Positions 24,344-31,045 of a DNA stretch of 31,045 nucleotides are shown here, piece after piece (the first letter of the stretch is position 1; the number at the start of each line of letters is the position of its first letter). The stretch spans positions 1 through 31,045 of IMG/VR virus record IMGVR_UViG_3300046733_001521. One strand, 5' to 3'. The position numbers and the translations under genes are program-made. The notes under the pieces are model-generated. The model was not told the origin of the DNA and made no database searches. It saw nothing but the letters and a program-made list of their open reading frames with translations. Source of the DNA: a virus.

Positions 24344-26272
24344 ATGGCAGTATATTATATAAATGGAACAAGTAATTCGGGTACTACTTTTGGAACAAGT
24401 GGATATTTTTATCCTTTATACTTAACGGCTACTGAAGCAAACTCGGCTGTTGATAATACTGCAGGAACTTCACATCCTCACACATTTGAAGAAGCTCCAA
24501 ATATTACTTTCTATATGCCAGTTGAAGATGCGCAACACGCACAAGCAACTGCACCTTCTGGATCTTATAGTGGTGAACTTTATATTTCATATACAAGTCC
24601 TATTGCTGAAGAGGATGTTGAAGAAATTGGAACTGGTGTTCTTGCGGGTGATACATTTAATTCTTGGAGAAAGAAAACAAATGATGTTGCACGAGAAACA
24701 ATTGCAAATAAAGCGTCGATAGGTTCTGTTGATACTCGTATTACACGATTGATTAGCGTAACTGGTGGTGAAGAAAATATTATGACTCTTTCATCGAGCG
24801 ATAATATTACTGGTGAAAAAGAGTTTGAAGGTCTTGTAAAATTTACTGCAGCTGATGATTTAGCGAATGCAGTTCAAGTTGGAACCGATGGTAAATTTTA
24901 TGTAAGTAGTAGTAAATTCTTTTTTGATAAAGATGTAGACTTGCATGAAGCTGGTGCAGAAATTAAAGCGAGTAATTTAGATCTTCCAACCGGTAAAACA
25001 AAATATGCTGGTATTCAATATACATGGCCAACAACACCTCCTGTTGCTGGACAAATTTTAAAAGTTGGTTCGGGTAATACACTTAATTGGGCAACTGAAG
25101 CCGCGGCAGAAGCAACAGTGGAAGCTTTCTTAATCGAAGATCCAAATCCTATTGGTTCAATTCTGCAATGGTCAACAAATACCGCGCCTTCGAAATGGTT
25201 GATTTGCGATGGTAGAGCAGTTTATCGAGTTCCAACTGTTGTTGATGAAGTTACTCAGCCAGGTTATCCGGATCTTTTTGATAAAATTGGAGAAACCTAT
25301 GGGGCAGGTGATGGAAGTACCACATTCAATCTTCCCGACTTAAGAGCACGAGTTCCAGTTGGTAAAGGAACTAATGCTGATGCTAATAATTTATCTGCGG
25401 CGTTTGAAACTTTAGGTGCTACATCATACGTTGCAAATAGTACTAGAGTTTATGGTGAATATCAGCATGTTATAACACATACTATCACGACTGCGGAGAT
25501 GCCTCAGCACACGCATGATACTCCGTATGGAATGCTTACTGGAAATTATCAAGGGCCGCAGCAAAATGAGAATGCGGAAGGATACGATGGAGGTGGAAAC
25601 TTCCACCTCGGAATTAGCGCGCTTGCGAGGACAACAACATCAGCTGGTAGTAGTGATCCATTATCGATTACTACTCAAAACATTCAACCATTTATTGTTT
25701 TAAATTACATTATTAAAGCTGAAGGCTCTACTGTAGTTGAACAAAATGTTACACCAAGTAATGGTATATTAATTAATGATGCTGCTGCACAAACAAATCT
25801 TTTAGCAGCAGGAAGTGTTAATACTATTAAGATGGATGTTGATTCCAATGATTTTGAGTTTAATGGCAATACATTAAAACTAAAAGATGATTCGACTAGT
25901 GTTGCGACACAAATTGAAACTAAAGTTAAAACTATTTCAATTGAAACAGTTTTTGGTAGTGCTGATATTTCACATAGTATAGATCATAATCTTGGTGGTA
26001 TTCCGGCGTTTTTCAATATGTATGTCAAATTTAAAACGTCTAATAACACTTTAGGCTGGTCTCAGGGGGATATGGTGCCTTTATTTAATGGGGAAGTTTG
26101 GTCTGGTGAGGGAAGAATATTTTCTAGTGGTATGAGTAGTACTAAAATTTATTGGGCTTATGGCGGTTCATCATACAACAATATAAGAATTTCTAAACCT
26201 ACTGGTCATGGTGTTTTAACACCAAATGCTACAGATCATGCTTTGGTAATTAATGCAACGCGATATATTTAA
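24344..26272 (+). CDS. Tail fibre / short-tail-fibre-like protein with tail collar domain, 642 aa
   Basis: This is a modular receptor-facing protein. Residues 1-88 (VYYINGTSN...GYFYPLY...HPHTFEEAP...TFYMP) match the N-terminus of gp7. Near 102 lies the short motif GDTFNSWRKKTNDVA, also found in the next fibre. Residues about 265-345 form a phage tail collar domain (DPNPIGSILQWS, KWLICDGRAVYR, TTFNLPDLRARVPVGKG), as in T4 gp12. EMPQHTHDTPYG gives the HxH pair used for metal binding in gp12-type tips, although the second HxH seen in the paralogue is missing. Residues about 529-642 (ETVFGSADISHSIDHNLGGI to the terminal NATRYI) form a C-terminal domain shared with the next gene. The start has no Shine-Dalgarno and lies 5 nt after a late-promoter-like box. 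Confidence 0.8.
   Translation: MAVYYINGTSNSGTTFGTSGYFYPLYLTATEANSAVDNTAGTSHPHTFEEAPNITFYMPVEDAQHAQATAPSGSYSGELYISYTSPIAEEDVEEIGTGVLAGDTFNSWRKKTNDVARETIANKASIGSVDTRITRLISVTGGEENIMTLSSSDNITGEKEFEGLVKFTAADDLANAVQVGTDGKFYVSSSKFFFDKDVDLHEAGAEIKASNLDLPTGKTKYAGIQYTWPTTPPVAGQILKVGSGNTLNWATEAAAEATVEAFLIEDPNPIGSILQWSTNTAPSKWLICDGRAVYRVPTVVDEVTQPGYPDLFDKIGETYGAGDGSTTFNLPDLRARVPVGKGTNADANNLSAAFETLGATSYVANSTRVYGEYQHVITHTITTAEMPQHTHDTPYGMLTGNYQGPQQNENAEGYDGGGNFHLGISALARTTTSAGSSDPLSITTQNIQPFIVLNYIIKAEGSTVVEQNVTPSNGILINDAAAQTNLLAAGSVNTIKMDVDSNDFEFNGNTLKLKDDSTSVATQIETKVKTISIETVFGSADISHSIDHNLGGIPAFFNMYVKFKTSNNTLGWSQGDMVPLFNGEVWSGEGRIFSSGMSSTKIYWAYGGSSYNNIRISKPTGHGVLTPNATDHALVINATRYI
25590..25609. repeat. Perfect 9-bp inverted repeat inside the first collar-fibre gene
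   Basis: GAGGTGGAA and TTCCACCTC are separated by two bases (AC). The segment encodes a glycine-rich stretch just after the HxH motif of the fibre. There is no T run, so it is not a terminator. Its stem core GAGGTGG/CCACCTC is also that of the terminator at 246-277. It may be chance. Confidence 0.6.
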
Positions 26273-26278
26273 TAAATA
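26271..26278 (+). promoter_or_regulatory. Late promoter variant (AATAAATA) 5 nt before the second collar fibre
   Basis: AATAAATA followed by GAAAT and the ATG at 26284; it overlaps the stop codon of the preceding fibre. One mismatch at the first base. No Shine-Dalgarno is present. Spacing matches the boxes at 24331 and 28011. Confidence 0.5.
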
Positions 26279-26283
26279 GAAAT

Positions 26284-27993
26284 ATGGCAATACAAGAATC
26301 AGATTATATGGACTTTGGAAACGGAATTATCGGTGACGATACTTTCGATGTCTGGCGTAAGAAAACAAATCGTGTTAAAGTAGAACTTGATTCTGTTAAT
26401 ACTACTCTTACTACAAAGATTAATACCGATGTTGCTAATTTATCGACCGTGTATATTCCTCAATCAGGATCTGCGACATCGGTTTCAACCGCTTTACAAT
26501 TTACAAATAATATTACGTTATCCAATTCAAATTTAATTATTGGTTCTCGTACAGTATCAGAATCTGCAGGTAAACTTTCGGTTGATGGTGGAATTGCGTC
26601 TACAACTTCTGTTGAAGCAAATACTGTTCAAGCTAATTCAAATTTATCTTTAGGAACAAAAACGTATAGTGTACCTTCAAGCCCTGCTATTAATAATGCG
26701 GTTCTTGTAACACAAACAGATGGTACTCTTTCATGGCAAAACGTTTCAGATATCTTTACGCTTTCTGGAGGATTAAATCAAACTACAACAGTCTTTGAAG
26801 AAGTTATGCCAGTCGGCAGTGTTATTCCACTTGCTGGAGAACCTAATGATCCTAACTTTCTTTTGTGTGAAGGTGGAACAGTGTCAAAGGACACTTATCC
26901 AGATTTATTCGATGTAATTGGATATAGCTATGACACTGGATTAAGTGGAGATCAATTTAGACTTCCTGATTATAGAGGTCGAGTATTAGTAGGTACGCAA
27001 GGAACATCGGTTACTTTCCCATCTTCGTTTGGAGCTAAAGGAGGTACTGAAACACTTAGTACTTCAGGCCATACTCTTACGATTGATGAAATGCCAAAGC
27101 ACGACCACGTTCCCAATAGGAATACCTATGACACATATAATGGGCTTGTTAGAAAAAGTTCTCAGGGGTACAATAGTGGGAATGGCTTTGATAATTCGGT
27201 CGGGGAAATAGATCAGAGAAGTTCGATAAAAATAGAGGAAGAAGGTGGAGACGTTCCTCACTCACACAATATTACTGCTTCAAATCGAGTTCAGCCTTAT
27301 GTAACTGTTAAGTGGTACATTAAAGCGATTAAAAATTCAAAAGTAGACTTTAAAATTGATATTGCAAATAGTGGTCTTAAATCAACTACGTTCGGAGGAG
27401 AGCCTCAAACTCTTATTTCTCCTGTTGACGAAACAATTGCTTTAAGCATAAATCCTGATAATACGAGTATTGCTTTAGATAATGATTTTAAGGTTTCTGT
27501 TAAATCTTCACCTACAATTCAGGGAACTATTACAGCAACTGGCAATGTTATATCTGAAGAACCTACTGCATCAAATCATTTAACCACAAAGAATTATGTA
27601 GATACACGGTCTGATGGTATTAGAACAGTTACACTTGAAACGCCTTTTGGTGCTGTGCGTACAGATCACAGTATTGAGCACGGTCTCGGAGGGGTGCCTA
27701 ACATAGTTCAAACCTTTGTTAGATTTAACGCAACGACACCGGGCACTGATCACCGAATAGGTGAGTTAATACCTCTTTACGAAGGCACAACTTGGTCTGG
27801 CACCATAGGACAATTTGGTACGTCTGTTACTGCTACTCATTTTAAATGGGGTCACGGTGGGCCCGACGCCAGCCATGAGCATATTTACTTCGCAGATAAA
27901 CAAGGAAGCTACGATTATTTTTATGGCGACGATAGCACTTTAGCCGAAGAGGACAAGCCAACATTGGTCATTAATCTAATTAGATTCATTTAG
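26284..27993 (+). CDS. Second tail fibre with tail collar domain, 569 aa
   Basis: This is a paralogue of the preceding fibre but lacks its N-terminal 88-residue domain. It opens with the motif GDDTFDVWRKKTNRVK (about 18-33). A beta-repeat shaft follows. The tail collar domain lies at about 167-245 (MPVGSVIPLAGE, NFLLCEGGTVSKDTYPDLFD, FRLPDYRGRVLVG). EMPKHDHVPN and VPHSHNIT supply two HxH motifs, the arrangement expected for metal-binding gp12/gp37-type tips. A short module (ITATGNVISEE...HLTTKNYVDT, about 418-441) is shared with the next fibre. Residues about 445-569 (LETPFGAVRTDHSIEHGLGG to NLIRFI) form a C-terminal domain related to that of the first fibre but with a different distal loop (HGGPDASHEHIYF). 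Likely role: host recognition. Confidence 0.8.
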   Translation: MAIQESDYMDFGNGIIGDDTFDVWRKKTNRVKVELDSVNTTLTTKINTDVANLSTVYIPQSGSATSVSTALQFTNNITLSNSNLIIGSRTVSESAGKLSVDGGIASTTSVEANTVQANSNLSLGTKTYSVPSSPAINNAVLVTQTDGTLSWQNVSDIFTLSGGLNQTTTVFEEVMPVGSVIPLAGEPNDPNFLLCEGGTVSKDTYPDLFDVIGYSYDTGLSGDQFRLPDYRGRVLVGTQGTSVTFPSSFGAKGGTETLSTSGHTLTIDEMPKHDHVPNRNTYDTYNGLVRKSSQGYNSGNGFDNSVGEIDQRSSIKIEEEGGDVPHSHNITASNRVQPYVTVKWYIKAIKNSKVDFKIDIANSGLKSTTFGGEPQTLISPVDETIALSINPDNTSIALDNDFKVSVKSSPTIQGTITATGNVISEEPTASNHLTTKNYVDTRSDGIRTVTLETPFGAVRTDHSIEHGLGGVPNIVQTFVRFNATTPGTDHRIGELIPLYEGTTWSGTIGQFGTSVTATHFKWGHGGPDASHEHIYFADKQGSYDYFYGDDSTLAEEDKPTLVINLIRFI

Positions 27994-28010
27994 TAAAAAG
28001 GCAATTTTAG

Positions 28011-28018
28011 AATAAATA
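28011..28018 (+). promoter_or_regulatory. Late promoter variant (AATAAATA) 6 nt before the third fibre
   Basis: AATAAATA followed by GATAAT and the ATG at 28025, in a 31-nt intergenic gap. One mismatch at the first base. No Shine-Dalgarno is present, and the spacing equals that of the gp25 box. Confidence 0.5.
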
Positions 28019-28024
28019 GATAAT

Positions 28025-29890
28025 ATGGCAACTCAAATACAATTAACAAGAAGTGGAACTCCAGGTGCTCAACCAACTGCAACTGAAATGGAGCTTGGCG
28101 AATTGGCGCTGAATTACGCTGATGGTAAACTATATTTTAAGAATGATTCGAATAATATTGAGCAGCTTAACTCCACATATAATAATAGTGGACAAAAGAT
28201 TTTTGTAAATGAAGCTGATAATTATATTGGTTTAAATACTATTTCGCCTGGGTTTTTACTCGACTTAGGTGGTGATACTGCATCTGATGATAACACTCTT
28301 CGTTTAAACCAAAACGATGATGGTACTGCGATTCGAATTGGAGGATCAGCCGCTGGTGATATTACACTTTTAAGAGTTGATAATGCAGATGGTGAAACAG
28401 CAAATTCCGCAGAAGGATTTTCAATTAAGTATCTTGGTAGTAATGATCATGAGCTTGGAATTTTTGCAGATAATACAAGTTCTGAAGTTCAGGCCTTAAC
28501 AATTTTACAAGATGGTAACATCGGTATTGGACAAACAACACCTGTTGAAAAATTGCATATTGGTGGTACCGCACGAACAAGTCAATTATTAATTGGTGAT
28601 GAATGGGATACTGAAACACCGGATGGAGGTCAAAATCTTTATATTAAAGATTTGGCTGTTCATTCTAGTTATGATCCATTTGGTAGTGGAGCCGACGTTG
28701 ATAGCAACGATAACTATTCATTAAGCAAAGATAAATTTCCATTAATTATTTCTGTTGATGATGATCAGACAGAAGGTCCTAATTCTCATGGAATAGTTTT
28801 ATATAACGCAAATGGTGGTGCAGGTACTTTCGCACCAAGTATTTTATTTGCTTCTCGCGAAAGCGATGGAAGTGATTATCGTTCAGCTGCCGCAGGAATT
28901 TATTGCAGAAGTCCTCTTGGTACGGGTGGTGCAAGTGGAGGAAGCAATTACACTGACGGCGAATTGATTTTTTCAACATCAGGAACATTGAATGGATCTA
29001 CTAATAATAGCCAAGGTGTAACTCAACGAATGGTGATCGATCGTGCTGGTAAAGTTGGCATTAATACTACAACACCTACTGAAGTCTTAGATGTTGATGG
29101 TAACGCAGCAGTGAGTGGCGATATTACAGCAACAGGTAATATTGCAGCAACTGATATTACAGCAACAGGCGATATTATAGCAACAGGTAATGTAACTGCA
29201 TCTTCGCCTACAGCCGATACCCATTTAACTACTAAGACTTATGTTGATAACACTTATCAACCAGGACAAATTGTGCAACAATTTTATCATCGTGTTGATG
29301 ATGTGCTCGTTTATGGAATAGATGGCACATCCGGAAAACTTAATGCAACTTCATACAGGACTCCAGGACAAACTAACTTTAGAATTATTGATCTACAAGG
29401 GCTAAACTTTATCTCTGGCTCAGGCGGTACCGCCAGAAGTCTGTATGCAATAAACATGGAAGATTTTGAAATTTCTATCACACCTAAATATAGTAATTCA
29501 TTAATTGTAGTTGAATATAATATTTGCGGTGAAACGGGATCTCACAATACCGGAATGTGGATGGGAGAAGTTAATAGTAATGGTGCTGCTCAAGTTATTA
29601 CGAGATCTGGTTACGAAGGATATAATCCAAACGCACCGGTGGGTTATAACAACTCTTACTTTAGTGATTTCTACGACGGAAATGATTCTAGCACCTTAGC
29701 AAATCACGTAATTACATACATTGATAAACCTAACACTACGTCTCAGAAAACGTATGTTCCAATTTATCACTCGATCCACGGCGCTCTTTCGAATCGCGAA
29801 TTTCATTTAAATAGAACAGTTACACTAAGTACTGCCTATGATTATGAGTATGGTGTTTCTAACATGTCGATTAAAGAAATAAGACAATAA
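28025..29890 (+). CDS. Third tail fibre protein with GI-x-TTP shaft repeats, 621 aa
   Basis: The N-terminus (IQLTRSGTPGAQPTATEMEL then GELALNYADGKLYFKND) is the common phage-fibre start with the GELALN...DGKLY pattern. The shaft has three related repeats, YIGLNTISPGFLLDLGG, NIGIGQTTPVEKLHIGG and KVGINTTTPTEVLDVDG, a form seen in many fibre and adhesin stalks. A repetitive stretch (GDITATGNIAATDITATGDI, about 366-385) leads into HLTTKTYVDN, shared with the previous fibre. The C-terminal part (about 415-621: FYHRVDDVLVYG, ITPKYSNSLIVVEYNI, HSIHGALSNREFHLN) ends in SNMSIKEIRQ, a tip ending I recognise from cyanophage fibres. It probably binds the host surface; a dedicated chaperone is not evident nearby. 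Confidence 0.75.
   Translation: MATQIQLTRSGTPGAQPTATEMELGELALNYADGKLYFKNDSNNIEQLNSTYNNSGQKIFVNEADNYIGLNTISPGFLLDLGGDTASDDNTLRLNQNDDGTAIRIGGSAAGDITLLRVDNADGETANSAEGFSIKYLGSNDHELGIFADNTSSEVQALTILQDGNIGIGQTTPVEKLHIGGTARTSQLLIGDEWDTETPDGGQNLYIKDLAVHSSYDPFGSGADVDSNDNYSLSKDKFPLIISVDDDQTEGPNSHGIVLYNANGGAGTFAPSILFASRESDGSDYRSAAAGIYCRSPLGTGGASGGSNYTDGELIFSTSGTLNGSTNNSQGVTQRMVIDRAGKVGINTTTPTEVLDVDGNAAVSGDITATGNIAATDITATGDIIATGNVTASSPTADTHLTTKTYVDNTYQPGQIVQQFYHRVDDVLVYGIDGTSGKLNATSYRTPGQTNFRIIDLQGLNFISGSGGTARSLYAINMEDFEISITPKYSNSLIVVEYNICGETGSHNTGMWMGEVNSNGAAQVITRSGYEGYNPNAPVGYNNSYFSDFYDGNDSSTLANHVITYIDKPNTTSQKTYVPIYHSIHGALSNREFHLNRTVTLSTAYDYEYGVSNMSIKEIRQ
29119..29199 (+). repeat. Short imperfect tandem repeats within the third fibre gene
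   Basis: GATATTACAGCAACAGG occurs exactly at 29120-29136 and 29153-29169, with a near copy starting at 29171 (GATATTATAGCAACAGG) and a degenerate copy between. They encode the (D/N)I-x-ATG beta repeats before the HLTTK module. The repeats and the related sequence in the preceding fibre gene could promote recombination between fibre genes. Confidence 0.75.
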
Positions 29891-29894
29891 TATT

Positions 29895-30695
29895 ATGCCA
29901 AGCATATCAGTTACAAATCCGGAATTAATTGTAAGTATGAATTTAGGTGATGCATCGCCTAAACTAGGTGGTGTCGTAAATTTAAAAAATTTTAAAGTTA
30001 TTAGAACGTTTTATGGCGATCAACAAGACTTATCCGGTTTTCAAGATTATGATCACATCACTACATTTACGCTTGTACATGTGCACATAAATAAACTAAC
30101 AGGGAATGTTCCTGATGTTAGTGCTAGTTCAAGTTGTAGAATAGTGCTTGCAAATGAAAACAATTTAGATGGAACTTTACCTACAACTCTTCCTTCTGCG
30201 ATACAAGTATTTCGTGCAGGTTTTAACAATCTATTAAAATCTGATTCGCACTTAATACCAGATTTAAGTAGTTATACAGATTTAGCAGATTTTAATATTA
30301 CATCACAAAGTGCACTTTTTGGAGTAGATGGAAGTACACCTGCAGGTGGATGGTCTGGTCCTGGTCAACTTGCAAATGATGCAACTACTACTGCGAATGG
30401 TATTGAAGGTGCGATACCTGAAAGTATTCGAATTTTTAATTACGCAAAAGGTAATTTATCAAAGGACCATAAACGAATTTTGTTAACACAGCTTTATGAT
30501 ACTTTTGGTGGTAAACCCGCAAATTGGGCAAAAACTACTCCTGTGAATGGAGTGACTTATTCTACACCAAAAATTTCGGTAAATAATGGTAGAGGAAAAT
30601 GGGCTACTAATTTAGTTGGTAAACATTCGGCAGTTACTATCAGCACGGCTAAAACTACTTTAGGAAATGTAGGATTTTCATTACAGGGTTTTTAA
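29895..30695 (+). CDS. Leucine-rich-repeat-like protein in the fibre cluster, 266 aa
   Basis: The middle looks like degenerate leucine-rich repeats: HITTFTLVHVHINKLTGNVP (about 54-73), SSCRIVLANENNLDGTLPTT, AIQVFRAGFNNL, then IPDLSSYTDLADFNI. The LTG-x-VP and LDG-x-LP pattern resembles the plant-type and bacterial surface repeat with period about 20-24. The N-terminus (ISVTNPELIVSMNLGDASPK) is beta-type. Residues about 175-266 form a separate region with a helix (LSKDHKRILLTQLYDTFGGK) and a Thr/Ser/Gly-rich end. There is no signal peptide, cysteine cap or membrane segment, as expected for a virion part rather than a secreted host protein. It follows the third fibre by 4 nt. A fibre-tip or host-binding role is an inference from place and fold. 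Confidence 0.65.
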   Translation: MPSISVTNPELIVSMNLGDASPKLGGVVNLKNFKVIRTFYGDQQDLSGFQDYDHITTFTLVHVHINKLTGNVPDVSASSSCRIVLANENNLDGTLPTTLPSAIQVFRAGFNNLLKSDSHLIPDLSSYTDLADFNITSQSALFGVDGSTPAGGWSGPGQLANDATTTANGIEGAIPESIRIFNYAKGNLSKDHKRILLTQLYDTFGGKPANWAKTTPVNGVTYSTPKISVNNGRGKWATNLVGKHSAVTISTAKTTLGNVGFSLQGF

Positions 30696-30697
30696 AA

Positions 30698-30928
30698 ATG
30701 GCTATTCAAGAATATACAGATGAAATTAATAGTGTTAGCGTAACAGCTACGAAATCCGCGATTATCTTAACTGATAATGGCAAAATTGACAATGAGATTA
30801 TAAAAGGATCTACTAGTATTACATCGCCTAACAAAATTGTAGTTGGTACTCATGCCGAAATTAGTGATTATATTGTCGACAATAATTTAACATACGCAGA
30901 GGTACCACTTCCAAGTGTAGAAGAATAA
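30698..30928 (+). CDS. Small unassigned protein in the fibre cluster, 76 aa
   Basis: I do not recognise this protein. It begins MAIQEYTDEINSVSVTATKS, is beta-rich in its first half (AIILTDNGKIDN), and acidic at the end (YAEVPLPSVEE). There is no membrane segment or motif. It starts 2 nt after the LRR-like gene, and its TAA overlaps the next ATG (TAATG). The tight coupling on both sides supports a real gene. It could be a fibre adaptor or a chaperone; neither can be shown here. Confidence 0.6.
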   Translation: MAIQEYTDEINSVSVTATKSAIILTDNGKIDNEIIKGSTSITSPNKIVVGTHAEISDYIVDNNLTYAEVPLPSVEE

Positions 30929-31045
30929 TGGCAACATACTCAAATCTTTTTATTGATCAAGGATCAGATTTTAACTTTACTGTTGATCTTTCAACCACGA
31001 CTGGTGCGGTTGACTTGACAGATTACACTAGCCGCGGCCAAATAA
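30928..31045 (+). CDS. Start of a virion structural protein, cut by the window edge
   Basis: The first 39 residues are visible, opening MATYSNLFIDQGSDFNFTVD and continuing through GAVDLTDYTSRGQI to the edge. The pattern Y-S-N-L-x-I-D-Q-G-S-x-F followed by VDLT-x-Y is one I recognise from structural proteins in the fibre region of marine T4-like phages, where it forms a beta-sandwich that may anchor fibres. The ATG overlaps the preceding stop (TAATG). Length and downstream domains are unknown. Confidence 0.65.
   Translation, partial: MATYSNLFIDQGSDFNFTVDLSTTTGAVDLTDYTSRGQI

Noticed and set aside
29119-29199. Repeat cluster considered as a CRISPR-like or regulatory array
   Set aside because: Repeats are in frame, short and imperfect, and encode a beta-repeat peptide of the fibre shaft.

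Overview
The window is a structural (late-gene) segment of a T4-like contractile-tailed phage. The evidence is a syntenic run of T4-type baseplate and tail genes (gp48, gp53, gp27, gp5, gp25, gp6, gp7, gp8), the head-completion protein gp4, a gp26-type protein, a tape-measure candidate, and late promoters of the T4 form TATAAATA. The DNA is AT-rich. A 1679-aa DUF4815-type protein carrying the DPLAQSF motif sits where T4 has gp9/gp10, which is typical of marine T4-like phages (cyanophage or pelagiphage types). No photosynthesis or other host-marker gene is present, so the host cannot be fixed. Family assignments are from recognition of sequence patterns, not from a search.

Layout. Positions 1-215 hold the end of a rightward gene, probably gp32 (single-stranded DNA-binding protein), closed by a strong hairpin terminator. 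Positions 276-4679 form a leftward operon read gp4, a 195-aa protein (perhaps gp2-like), a 227-aa tail-tube-fold protein, a gp26-type four-cysteine protein, and a 591-aa tape-measure candidate. The gp26-type gene ends on a 7-T slippery run, and the -1 frame continues for 61 more residues up to the tape-measure start. This is the layout of a tail-assembly chaperone with programmed frameshifting.

A 46-bp divergent intergenic region (4680-4725) carries two exact TATAAATA late promoters facing each other. From 4726 everything is rightward and tightly packed. The order is gp48, gp53, gp27, gp5, an unassigned 352-aa protein, gp25, gp6, a very large gp7, an orphan 124-aa protein, gp8, the DUF4815 protein, a 69-aa coiled-coil protein, two tail-collar fibres, a third fibre, an LRR-like 266-aa protein, a 76-aa protein, and the start of another structural protein cut by the window edge.

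How it fits together. The leftward genes would build the tail tube interior and complete the head. The rightward genes build the baseplate hub (gp48, gp27, gp5), the wedges (gp53, gp25, gp6, gp7, gp8), and then the host-contact layer. The fibre genes share interchangeable modules: an N-terminal domain also found on gp7, a collar domain, a C-terminal domain, and a short ATGN/HLTTK module. Three of the fibre-region genes, and gp25, have an NATAAATAGA box only 5-6 nt before the start codon and no Shine-Dalgarno sequence, which would give leaderless late mRNAs. There is no gene-free stretch over 300 bases, and I see no tRNA, CRISPR array or mobile element.
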